Below, in pieces: positions 56,359 through 64,000 of a DNA stretch of 64,000 nucleotides. A program made the position numbers and the translations under genes. The stretch spans positions 1,550,001 to 1,614,000 of the forward strand of contig NZ_CP150900.1 of assembly GCF_038050405.1 (NCBI RefSeq), written 5' to 3'. Source of the DNA: Paraburkholderia sp. IMGN_8 (lineage in GTDB: Bacteria; Pseudomonadota; Gammaproteobacteria; Burkholderiales; Burkholderiaceae). Within the stretch, counting starts at the first letter, position 1. Every line of letters begins with the position of its first letter. Under the pieces are notes generated by a model. The model worked only from the letters and a program-made list of their open reading frames with translations. It searched no databases and was not told the DNA's origin.

Positions 56359-57339
56359 GTGTCCCAATATATTACGAGCTTAAGCGGCGACCAAAGAATC
56401 GACCCCGTTCACAAAAATAGGTGGACGTCCACTCTTTTACATCGCTACGGAATGAGGAGCAATCTGCACGACTCTCGTTCAGCGGATTGCCAGGTCCGGG
56501 ATTGGCAGCTAGGAGAGCTTTTAATTCTTGACGTCAATATGGCGCATCAGCTTGTGTCGCCAGTTCTAAAGGAGGACGCCTGCTGGAATGGTGATCATCT
56601 GTTTCTGAAGGTGGTTACGCGCGGCTCCATATTGATCGAGCAGAACGGAAGCTCGCGAACCTTCGGCCAGCGCGCTGTGCTCGCGGTCGACCCGTTACAC
56701 GGCTACAGTGAGATTTTTGGTGAACAGTCATCGTTCACGGTACTGCGAATTCCGAAAGTGGCTTTGCGTGATCGCGGAATGCCCCATACTTTTCGTGATG
56801 TACATGTGGGCGATGCGAGCTCGCCGGACGTCCGGGCCGTTTGCGACTTCATACTGTTGCTTGCGCGGCAACACGGGGCAATTAGCAACGACCTGGGAAT
56901 ACGCATGACGGATCAGTGTCTCGATGTCTTGGACGTTGTGTTCGCAGAGGAAGCGAAATCTGGGCGTAGACGTAGCAACGCAATAACTTTGGTGTTGCGC
57001 GCGAAACAAGTAATCGGACGCCTTGCTCGAAACCCTGATTTGGACGTGTCTTGGATGGCAAGGGAATTGAACGTATCACCGAACTACCTTACTCGCGTGT
57101 TCAGGACGTCAGGTCAAACGCCGATGCGTTATTTAATGTCGTTGCGCCTTGATCGTGCGTCTAAGTTACTCGCCGAAGGAAATCTTCGTGTGAAGGAAAT
57201 CGCATTTAGTTGTGGGTTTGTCAGCAGTTCCCATTTCTGTAGTGTTTTTAGACGGGAGTTTGGGATGTCACCTCTGGAGTTTGCGTCAACAAAACGGTCT
57301 GAATCCTCTTCTGACGGGACGGCGCGTTCGATAACCTGA
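56359..57339 (+). CDS. AraC-family transcriptional regulator
   Basis: 326 residues from the GTG at 56359, with an AGGAG site 5 bases upstream; a TTG 27 bases earlier is less likely. The N-terminal part (DWQLGELLILDVNMAHQLVS, FLKVVTRGSILIEQNGSSRT) fits the AraC-binding-domain type 2 sensor found in regulators of aromatic and fatty metabolism. C-terminal double helix-turn-helix: LDVSWMARELNVSPNYLTRV, TPMRYLMSLRLDRASKLLAE, VKEIAFSCGFVSSSHFCSVF. No obvious target gene lies next to it. A decayed partial copy lies about 1 kb upstream. Confidence 0.85.
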   Translation: MSQYITSLSGDQRIDPVHKNRWTSTLLHRYGMRSNLHDSRSADCQVRDWQLGELLILDVNMAHQLVSPVLKEDACWNGDHLFLKVVTRGSILIEQNGSSRTFGQRAVLAVDPLHGYSEIFGEQSSFTVLRIPKVALRDRGMPHTFRDVHVGDASSPDVRAVCDFILLLARQHGAISNDLGIRMTDQCLDVLDVVFAEEAKSGRRRSNAITLVLRAKQVIGRLARNPDLDVSWMARELNVSPNYLTRVFRTSGQTPMRYLMSLRLDRASKLLAEGNLRVKEIAFSCGFVSSSHFCSVFRREFGMSPLEFASTKRSESSSDGTARSIT

Positions 57340-58312
57340 GTTGCCGCAGTGTTCATTCAGTGCCTCCCGACTGTTCGGCCGTAGGCTCTTTACAGCATCG
57401 ATTCTGCAATTTGACTCTCGACTAATGATTAGCGGTCAAAATGGCAGCCATTCGAGAGCCTGTCAATGTCTGCCAGCTTGCCCGTAGCCTAGTCGCAATT
57501 GTTGTGCATTAGTCGCATTTGCCGGCGCCCGATTGCAGCCTTGAGGATGCCGGTCGAGAGGCAACCCGAGGCCTTGACACACGGCGCTGTAGCTAACGCT
57601 ACTAGCTTCAGCTTTTCGTCTGTTACATGTTCGAGGTGTACGAACACCATGTGGTCATCAAAGCAAATTGATGGGCGACGCTCTCTGCGGAGCGCAGTAT
57701 TACCCACGCCGCGTTACCGCTCCAAGGTGGTGATTTGCACCTGTCTTAAAGTCGTTGCAGTTTTTGTCGCGATAAGCTGATCCCGTAGACCCCGATGTCT
57801 CGCCGTCGGGCTCGAATCAGATATTTTGTAGAGTTACGCATAATCGTTGTTGGCATACCGCGTAACGAGGCTGCGCCTCACCCAACTGACGAACGCGGCC
57901 TCGCGGATTCCGTGCTGTGCAGAGGCCTCTGGTCTCGTCAACATGTCAGGGTCCCACAGTCTATCGCCGACGCTATGTTCGGCACAGCGGGGCCCGCCGT
58001 CAAATGCTGTCCTCTTTGCTTCGCTGTACTTGCAGCAAAAAAACGACGTCAGCCATACGCAGTTAAGCAACGGCAACAGCAACAGTTCTTAACGGCCTTT
58101 AACACTGGATAACGGCCAGAATGCCCGAAATTTAGGCACTATCAAAGCGCCTGATATCTGGCGGACCTAACTTCCGTTTGAATACACGGCAAGCGTCAAA
58201 TGTGGGGCGCGTCTGGACTGAAGCCGCATATTGGCTCACGCCGTGACGTGGTGTCGCCCCCCCAGGCAATATATAGTTTCCGCCTTCTGCCGGCGGTTCA
58301 TGGAGGTCTCAT
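57340..58312. other. Gene-poor stretch before the molybdopterin oxidoreductase gene
   Basis: About 970 bases. Frames of 70-105 codons on both strands (for example 57795-58112 and 57834-58082) were not recognised and lack start signals. The last 20 bases carry the GGAGGT site of the next gene. Confidence 0.45.
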
Positions 58313-60598
58313 ATGACTACGCGACGGGAAGTTCCAGGAATTCGACCGTATGACGGACCCGCTGGAGGGTGGGGGGCGCTCCGTGCTACAGCGCAAGCTG
58401 TGCGACTGCAAATGGAAAGCATAAAGGCGCCTATTGCGTTGCTACGAACGAATCAGCCCGACGGTTTCGATTGTCCAGGTTGTGCGTGGCCGGACAAGGA
58501 GCACAAGTCGACGTTCCAGTTCTGCGAAAACGGCGCCAAAGCGGTCACGTGGGAAGCGACGACCAAGCGGGTGACGCCGGAGTTTTTCGCAAACAACACG
58601 GTGTCATCGCTGCTGCAACGCTCGGATTTCGAACTGGAGGACCTCGGCCGGTTAACGCATCCTCTCGTTTACGACAGCGCTACCGACAAGTTCGTGGCTG
58701 TTGAGTGGGAGAACGCATTCGCTCGCATCGGTGAAGTGCTGCGAGGGTTGTCCTCTCCCGACGAGGCCGAGTTCTATACGTCAGGCAGGGCGTCGAACGA
58801 GGCTGCGTACCTCTTTCAATTGTTCGCGCGAGAGTACGGGACCAACAATTTCCCCGATTGCTCGAACATGTGCCACGAGGCGACCAGCGTTGGCTTGCCC
58901 CAGTCGATCGGGATCGGCAAAGGCACGGTATCGCTGGATGATTTCGACAAGACTGAACTGATCCTCTCGATCGGCCACAATCCCGGCACGAATCATCCCC
59001 GCATGATGGGGACGCTCCACGAATGCTCGCGGCGCAACGTCCCGATCATTGTGTTCAATCCGCTTCGCGAGCGCGCGCTGGAACGCTTCGCCGATCCGCA
59101 GAGCGTTTTCGAAATGGCGACCTTCGCGTCGACCCGAATCGCGTCGACCTATTTTCAGCTCAGCGCCGGAGGAGATGCGGCCGTCCTCAAGGGAGTTATG
59201 AAAGCGCTCCTGGCGATGGACGCAGAGCAAGGCAACACCGTCCTGGACCATGAGTTTATCGCCACGCATACCCAGGGTTTTGAAGCGTTAGCCGCCGATC
59301 TGGAAGCGACGTCTTGGGACGATATCGAAAAGGCAGGAGGGCTCAGCCGCGAAGAGCTGGAGGACGTTGCCATTGCCTACGCGAAATCGAACGCGACGAT
59401 TGTCACCTATGGAATGGGTGTAACCCAGTGTGTTCGAGGGACCGCCAGTGTCCGTCTGATTGCGGATCTGTTGTTATTGCGCGGCAATATCGGCAAACCC
59501 GGCGCAGGCATCTGTCCTTTGCGTGGGCATTCGAACGTGCAGGGGAACCGGACGGTCGGCATCACTGAAAAGCCGTCCGGCGCCTTCCTCAAGCAAATCG
59601 AAGACGTGTTCGGGTTCAAGCCGCCCGAGGCGCACGGGCACGACGCGGTCAGAGCAATGCAGGCAATGATCGACGGCTCGGCCAAGGCCCTGATTTGTTT
59701 GGGCGGAAACTTCGCTGCTGCGTTACCCGATTCAGGGCAGTCCTTTCCCGCGATGGGCAAGCTCGATCTGAGCGTCCATCTCGGCACCAAGCTCAATCGT
59801 TCGCACCTGCTGGTGGCAAAAGAAACGTACGTGCTGCCTGTTGTGGGCCGCACGGAACTGGATATCCAGGCGACCGGCCGGCAATCCATTACGGTCGAGG
59901 ATTCCATGTCGATGGTCCACGCTTCTTCGGGCAAGCTGACACCCGCGTCCGAACACCTGCTATCCGAGCCGGCGATCATCGCCGGTATTGCGAGAGCAAC
60001 GTTGCCGAACAGCAAGGTGGCATGGTCGGACCTGGTTGCCGACTACGACAGGATTCGGGACTTGATCGAACAAACCGTGCCGGGATTCGACGCCTTCAAT
60101 GAACGGATCAGGGTACCGGGAGGATTCCGTATGCCGCTTCCCCCGACTGAACGTGTGTGGCCCACACCGTCAGGAAAAGCGATGTTTTCAATATACGAGG
60201 GGGTAAAGGAAGACGCAGCCGTCTACGGTGCTGAAAACGTGCTCCGCCTCATTACGATGCGCAGTCACGACCAGTACAACACCACCATCTATGGTTTGGA
60301 CGATCGTTACCGAGGTGTGTTCGGCCGGCGCGATGTGCTGTTTATGAACGAAGACGATCTTGCCGAGCAGGGACTTGAACACGGTGATCTGGTCGACATC
60401 GAGACGGTTACGTCGTCGGGCAGACAGCTTCGCTTGAAGAACATCACTGCGATCGCGTACAGCATCGCGAAGGGCTCGGTCGGGGCCTATTACCCAGAAG
60501 CCAACGTGCTGGTACCACTCGACTACATTGACAAGGATAGCGGCACGCCTTCGTACAAGTCTATCCCGGTGCATGTTCTGCGCTCAGCCGGAACTTGA
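58313..60598 (+). CDS. ydeP: FdhF/YdeP-type molybdopterin oxidoreductase
   Basis: 761 residues, cytoplasmic, no Tat signal. Related to formate dehydrogenase alpha and E. coli YdeP (linked to acid resistance; the reaction is unknown). Two cysteines in CPGC (54, 57) lie where related enzymes bind an iron-sulfur cluster, but the full four-Cys motif is incomplete. Cofactor-binding segments: SGRASNEAAYLFQLFAREYG, CSNMCHEATSVGLPQSIG with a possible Mo-ligand Cys, SIGHNPGTNHPRMMGTLHE, RGNIGKPGAGICPLRGHSNV, and the C-terminal SHDQYNTTIYGLDDRYRGVF. ATG with a perfect GGAGGT site. Comes before the cio genes. Confidence 0.85.
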   Translation: MTTRREVPGIRPYDGPAGGWGALRATAQAVRLQMESIKAPIALLRTNQPDGFDCPGCAWPDKEHKSTFQFCENGAKAVTWEATTKRVTPEFFANNTVSSLLQRSDFELEDLGRLTHPLVYDSATDKFVAVEWENAFARIGEVLRGLSSPDEAEFYTSGRASNEAAYLFQLFAREYGTNNFPDCSNMCHEATSVGLPQSIGIGKGTVSLDDFDKTELILSIGHNPGTNHPRMMGTLHECSRRNVPIIVFNPLRERALERFADPQSVFEMATFASTRIASTYFQLSAGGDAAVLKGVMKALLAMDAEQGNTVLDHEFIATHTQGFEALAADLEATSWDDIEKAGGLSREELEDVAIAYAKSNATIVTYGMGVTQCVRGTASVRLIADLLLLRGNIGKPGAGICPLRGHSNVQGNRTVGITEKPSGAFLKQIEDVFGFKPPEAHGHDAVRAMQAMIDGSAKALICLGGNFAAALPDSGQSFPAMGKLDLSVHLGTKLNRSHLLVAKETYVLPVVGRTELDIQATGRQSITVEDSMSMVHASSGKLTPASEHLLSEPAIIAGIARATLPNSKVAWSDLVADYDRIRDLIEQTVPGFDAFNERIRVPGGFRMPLPPTERVWPTPSGKAMFSIYEGVKEDAAVYGAENVLRLITMRSHDQYNTTIYGLDDRYRGVFGRRDVLFMNEDDLAEQGLEHGDLVDIETVTSSGRQLRLKNITAIAYSIAKGSVGAYYPEANVLVPLDYIDKDSGTPSYKSIPVHVLRSAGT

Positions 60599-60621
60599 TT
60601 TCGGGCAAGCTTGACGGTCGG

Positions 60622-60647
60622 TCGACTGAGCGGGCGCGTTCAGTCGA
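60622..60647. terminator. Inverted repeat after the molybdopterin oxidoreductase gene
   Basis: An 8-bp stem, TCGACTGA (60622-60629) with TCAGTCGA (60640-60647), 24 bases after the stop codon. No T-tract, so a weak terminator or attenuating structure. Confidence 0.4.
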
Positions 60648-60847
60648 TCGAAATGTGGGAGGCCGGGGTCGAACGCTGTCTTTGCCGGGAACATGCAACG
60701 ACAATTTCGCGCCCGGGATTGCCGCACAAACCTTCAATTGCCATTAGATCGATTTAACCGGGCTTGCGTCGTCGTGCTCGGTGGGCCGCGTAGCTATTGT
60801 GCCGCCCATGGCACTCGTCTTTACGCAAACACCACTAACACCTGGAG

Positions 60848-60861
60848 TGATTGATCAATCA
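60848..60861. promoter_or_regulatory. 14-bp palindrome at the cioA start
   Basis: TGATTGATCAATCA, perfectly symmetric, ending on the A of the cioA ATG and following a GGAG site. It could be an operator or affect translation by pairing. It lacks the four-base spacer of an FNR/Anr box (TTGAT-N4-ATCAA). Confidence 0.4.
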
Positions 60862-62249
60862 TGGAAATCTTCGATGCATTCCACCTTGCCAGGATGCAGT
60901 TTGCGTTCACGGTCTCGTTTCATATCATTTTTCCCGCGATCAGCATTGGTTTGGCGAGTTTCCTCGCCGTCCTGGAATGGCGCTGGTTGCTGACCGGCGA
61001 CACAGCTTACAAGGACATGTTTCTCTTCTGGTCGAAGATCTTCGCGGTCGGCTTCGGGATGGGCGTCGTCTCCGGTGTGGTGATGGCCTATGAGTTCGGC
61101 ACTAACTGGAGCGGATTTTCGAGCGTGGCTGGCAACATCACGGGGCCTTTGCTGACCTATGAAGTGCTGACGGCGTTCTTTCTCGAGGCCGGCTTTCTCG
61201 GCGTCATGCTGTTCGGGTGGCAACGCGTCAGTCCACGCGCACACTTCTTCGCCACGCTCATGGTTGCGGTGGGTACGCTTATTTCGACTTTCTGGATTCT
61301 CGCGTCGAATAGCTTCATGCAGACGCCCCAAGGATTCGCCGTCGAGAATGGCCGTATCGTGCCTGTCGACTGGATGAAAATCATCTTCAATCCGTCGTTC
61401 CCATATCGCCTCGCGCATATGACCATCGCCGCGTTCATCGTCGCGGGGTTCATCGTTGCCGCTTGCGGCGCATGGCATCTGTTGAAAGGCCGGCGCGACA
61501 AACCGGTCAAGCGTAGCTTCTCAATGGCGCTGTGGATCCTGCTTTTCCTGGCGCCGATACAGATCGTCGTTGGCGATGCGCACGGCCTGAACACCCGTGA
61601 ATATCAGCCAGCCAAGATCGCTGCAATCGAAGGGCTGTGGGAAACCGAGCACGGTGGCACCGCCCTCAATCTGGTCGGCCTGCCCGACATGGACGCGGAG
61701 GTGACGCGATATGCGATCCAGATACCACACTTGGGCAGCCTTATCCTGACGCATAGCTGGAACGGAGAAATCCGCGGCCTGAAGGAGTTTCCGCCGCAGG
61801 ACCGCCCGTACTCGCCGATCATATTCTGGACCTTCCGGATCATGGCAGGTCTCGGCATGCTGATGCTGTTGACTGCGCTGCTTGGCCTGCTGCTCAGAGT
61901 GCGCGGTCATCTCTACGAGACTCGGTGGTATCAGCGTTTCGTGCTGTGCATGGGGCCTTCTGGAATTGTGGCGCTGTTGGCTGGGTGGATAACGACGGAG
62001 GTCGGCCGCCAACCCTGGACGGTCTACGGCGTCCTGCATACCGCCGACTCGCTGTCGCCGATCAGTTCGCAGCAAGCAGGCGTTTCATTGCTGATCTTTG
62101 TGCTGGTGTATTTCCTGGTGTTCGGTACGGGCGTCTATTACATGATGAAGATGATGAGACGCGGACCGGAAGAGCACATAGAGCACCGCGAGTCCCGCAA
62201 GCATCCTGTCTTGCGCAATCGTCCACTCCACGCACTGGAAGGAGAGTAA
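60861..62249 (+). CDS. cioA: Cytochrome bd-type quinol oxidase subunit I (CioA type)
   Basis: 462 residues, about nine membrane helices. Start MEIFDAFHLARMQFAFTVSF; His ligand of the high-spin heme in SFHIIFPA, second His in YRLAHMTIAA (around 185). The loop between helices 6 and 7 is short (the Q-loop is the short type), which is typical of cyanide-insensitive oxidases. Conserved GWITTEVGRQPW near the C-terminus. Together with subunit II it oxidises ubiquinol and reduces oxygen to water without pumping protons. The gap to cioB is 4 bases. Confidence 0.94.
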   Translation: MEIFDAFHLARMQFAFTVSFHIIFPAISIGLASFLAVLEWRWLLTGDTAYKDMFLFWSKIFAVGFGMGVVSGVVMAYEFGTNWSGFSSVAGNITGPLLTYEVLTAFFLEAGFLGVMLFGWQRVSPRAHFFATLMVAVGTLISTFWILASNSFMQTPQGFAVENGRIVPVDWMKIIFNPSFPYRLAHMTIAAFIVAGFIVAACGAWHLLKGRRDKPVKRSFSMALWILLFLAPIQIVVGDAHGLNTREYQPAKIAAIEGLWETEHGGTALNLVGLPDMDAEVTRYAIQIPHLGSLILTHSWNGEIRGLKEFPPQDRPYSPIIFWTFRIMAGLGMLMLLTALLGLLLRVRGHLYETRWYQRFVLCMGPSGIVALLAGWITTEVGRQPWTVYGVLHTADSLSPISSQQAGVSLLIFVLVYFLVFGTGVYYMMKMMRRGPEEHIEHRESRKHPVLRNRPLHALEGE

Positions 62250-62253
62250 CGCC

Positions 62254-63261
62254 ATGCAAATCGATCTTCCTGTCGCGTGGGCGGCAATTATCGGACTCGG
62301 GGTTTTCATCTACGTGATGCTGGACGGCTTCGATCTGGGCATCGGTCTGCTGTTTCCGTTCTTCGAGGCGAAGGGTGACCGGCAAGTGATGCTCAACACC
62401 ATCGCGCCGGTCTGGGACGGTAACGAGACGTTCCTCGTGCTCGGCGGCGCGGGGCTCTACGGGGCGTTCCCAGTGGTCTATTCGACGCTCCTGCCTGCGA
62501 ACTATTTGCCGCTCATCCTGATGGTCGTGGGCCTGATTTTCCGCGGCGCGGCGTTCGAGTTGCGTGCCAAGGCCACCCGGACCCAGCATGCCTGGGATAT
62601 GGCTTTCATTGGCGGGTCCGCGCTTGCGGCGCTGTGTCAGGGCATTGTGCTGGGATCGCTGCTGCAAGGCATCAAGATCGTCGATGGCCGTTTCGCCGGT
62701 GGTCCGTTCGATTGGCTCTCACCGTTCAGCCTGTTCTGCGGGATCGGCGTGCTCATCACGTACGCGACGCTCGGCTGCGGCTGGCTCATCCTGAAGACCG
62801 ATGGTGAACTGCAGCGCAAGATGCGCGAGGTGATGCGGCCGCTCGTGATCATCCTGCTTGGGGTGGTGGCCGCCGTGAGTCTCTGGACCGTGATCGGCTT
62901 GCCGGCGGTAGCGTTTCGCTGGTTCGGGAGCGGCAATCTCGGCTGGTTCCTGCCGGTGCCGATTCTTGTCATCGCCTGTGTATGGGGCGTGTTCCGGTCG
63001 CTGCGGCTGAAGCACGAAGCTATCCCGTTCCTTCTCACGCTCGCGCTGTGCTTTCTCGGCTACAGTGGCTTGCTCATCAGCATCTGGCCGAACATCGTGC
63101 CGCCGTCCCTGACGATCTGGGAGGCCTCGTCGAGTCACTCGAGTCAGTTGTTCGCGCTGGTCGGCACCGTGATTGTGCTTCCGATCATCCTCGTCTACAA
63201 CGGCATGCAGTACCGCGTATTCCGGGGCAAGGTGCGGGAAGGGGACGTCGGCTACCACTGA
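62254..63261 (+). CDS. cioB: Cytochrome bd-type quinol oxidase subunit II (CioB type)
   Basis: 335 residues, about eight hydrophobic helices: WAAIIGLGVFIYVMLDGFDL at the start, then WDGNETFLVLGGAGLYGAFP, the conserved FRGAAFELRAKA, and LLISIWPNIVPPSLTIWEAS near the end. Translationally coupled to cioA (4-base gap). Forms the heterodimer with CioA. 335 residues is typical for CioB-type subunits. Confidence 0.94.
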   Translation: MQIDLPVAWAAIIGLGVFIYVMLDGFDLGIGLLFPFFEAKGDRQVMLNTIAPVWDGNETFLVLGGAGLYGAFPVVYSTLLPANYLPLILMVVGLIFRGAAFELRAKATRTQHAWDMAFIGGSALAALCQGIVLGSLLQGIKIVDGRFAGGPFDWLSPFSLFCGIGVLITYATLGCGWLILKTDGELQRKMREVMRPLVIILLGVVAAVSLWTVIGLPAVAFRWFGSGNLGWFLPVPILVIACVWGVFRSLRLKHEAIPFLLTLALCFLGYSGLLISIWPNIVPPSLTIWEASSSHSSQLFALVGTVIVLPIILVYNGMQYRVFRGKVREGDVGYH

Positions 63262-63298
63262 AGGTGACGGCGCAATCAGACTACTAAAAGAGCACATC

Positions 63299-64000
63299 AT
63301 GATAGTAAGACCAGGGGAAAACTGGTTCCGATTGCTGTTTGTCTGGAACGGTTCCGTGTTGCAGTCGATTATTCCGCAGCTGGTCTTCATGGCGATTGTT
63401 AGCAGTGTTGCTGTCCTGACGCAAGGTCGCATTTTCGGCGAGAAGATTCCACTGAATACCGCGCCGTTCACCTTATTCGGCCTCGCGCTCGCGATCTTCC
63501 TTGCGTTCCGCAATAACGCAAGTTACGAGCGGTTCAATGAGGCGCGCCATCTCTGGGGCAACATCCTGATCTCGGCGCGCGCGCTGACGTCGCAAATGCT
63601 GTGTTACGTCCCACGCGGCGATCACAACGTTCAAGTGGCCCATACACTGATTGCGTGTGTGTACGCGCTGAAGCACCAGTTGCGCGGGACCGACCCGACG
63701 CCTGATCTCCTGCACTTTCTCGGACGCACGCGAACCGAGGCCTTGCAGCACACCTGCTACAAACCGACGGCGCTGCTCAATGACGTTCGTCGTGACTTCG
63801 CCGATCTGCAAGTTCGGGGCTTGATGTCGGATACGACCCTCTGGATGGCCGATGTGCAAATCAACGAGTTGGGAAGGACGGTAGGAGGATGTGAGCGGAT
63901 CGCATCCACGCCTATCCCCTTTGCCTACAGTGTGTTGCTGCATCGCACTGTTTACGCCTATTGCGTTTTGCTGCCGTTCGGTCTCGTCGATTCGACAGAG
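63299..64000 (+). CDS. Bestrophin-like anion channel protein, N-terminal part (runs off right edge)
   Basis: 234 codons visible. Start MIVRPGENWFRLLFVWNGSV at 63299, weak ribosome-binding site. Then helix IIPQLVFMAIVSSVAVL, the conserved FTLFGLALAIFLAFRNNASY with ERFNEARHLWG, and a later RTVYAYCVLLPFGLVD, all typical of the bacterial bestrophin/UPF0187 family (pentameric chloride or anion channels). The end is outside the window. It follows cioB in the same direction, 37 bases away, and may belong to the same transcript. Confidence 0.85.
   Translation, partial: MIVRPGENWFRLLFVWNGSVLQSIIPQLVFMAIVSSVAVLTQGRIFGEKIPLNTAPFTLFGLALAIFLAFRNNASYERFNEARHLWGNILISARALTSQMLCYVPRGDHNVQVAHTLIACVYALKHQLRGTDPTPDLLHFLGRTRTEALQHTCYKPTALLNDVRRDFADLQVRGLMSDTTLWMADVQINELGRTVGGCERIASTPIPFAYSVLLHRTVYAYCVLLPFGLVDSTE

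Noticed and set aside
17588..58312. Island with clean attachment-site repeats at both ends
   Set aside because: No second copy of the tRNA 3' end and no integrase gene were found within the window.
60848..60861. FNR/Anr box upstream of cioA
   Set aside because: The half-sites abut; the required four-base spacer is missing.

Overview
The window looks like a Burkholderiales chromosome, most likely Paraburkholderia or a close relative. The coding sequence is GC-rich, and the housekeeping proteins (MutS with a C-terminal clamp motif, AccA, LysC, CysS, LplT) read as typical Burkholderia forms. This assignment is by recognition, not by a search.

Positions 1-17.7 kb are conserved core: a partial secreted protein, mutS, lplT, suhB, a trmJ-type methyltransferase, cysE, lpxH, two cyclophilins (ppiB cytoplasmic, ppiA exported), a TPR protein, cysS, an AlkA-type glycosylase with a histone-like tail, accA, tilS, lysC and tRNA-Ser(GCU) with its own promoter and terminator.

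The character changes just after the tRNA. From 17.7 to 26 kb there are two exported alpha/beta hydrolases, a 967-bp tandem duplication carrying a truncated Tn3-type transposase, an IS66 TnpA relic and a small redox cluster (quinone oxidoreductase, SnoaL-like protein, Rrf2 regulator).

From 25.6 to 46.2 kb lies an aromatic catabolic island. A LysR gene diverges from a complete protocatechuate 4,5-cleavage operon (ligU-ligJ-ligK-ligI-ligA-ligB-ligC, the order of Comamonas pmd genes but with no transporter gene), followed by a porin. A second LysR gene then diverges from a Rieske oxygenase, its reductase, a FadL-type outer-membrane channel, two small unknown proteins, an aldehyde dehydrogenase, a GMC alcohol oxidoreductase, an Aer-like chemoreceptor and an AraC regulator. 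The likely logic is detection and uptake of an aromatic compound, oxidation of its side chain, Rieske hydroxylation or demethylation to protocatechuate, and meta-cleavage to pyruvate and oxaloacetate. The substrate cannot be read from the sequence.

From 46.3 to 58.2 kb is a low-density graveyard: relics of IS6, IS605-type TnpB, IS21, IS5-like and IS256 transposases, a 3'-truncated ATPase-type regulator and a decayed partial copy of an AraC gene. A few intact genes lie among them (a DUF4126-like membrane protein, two NTF2-like proteins, a BON-domain protein, an AraC regulator).

From 58.3 kb to the end there is a YdeP/FdhF-type molybdopterin oxidoreductase, a cyanide-insensitive-type cytochrome bd oxidase (cioA-cioB) and the start of a bestrophin-like channel gene.
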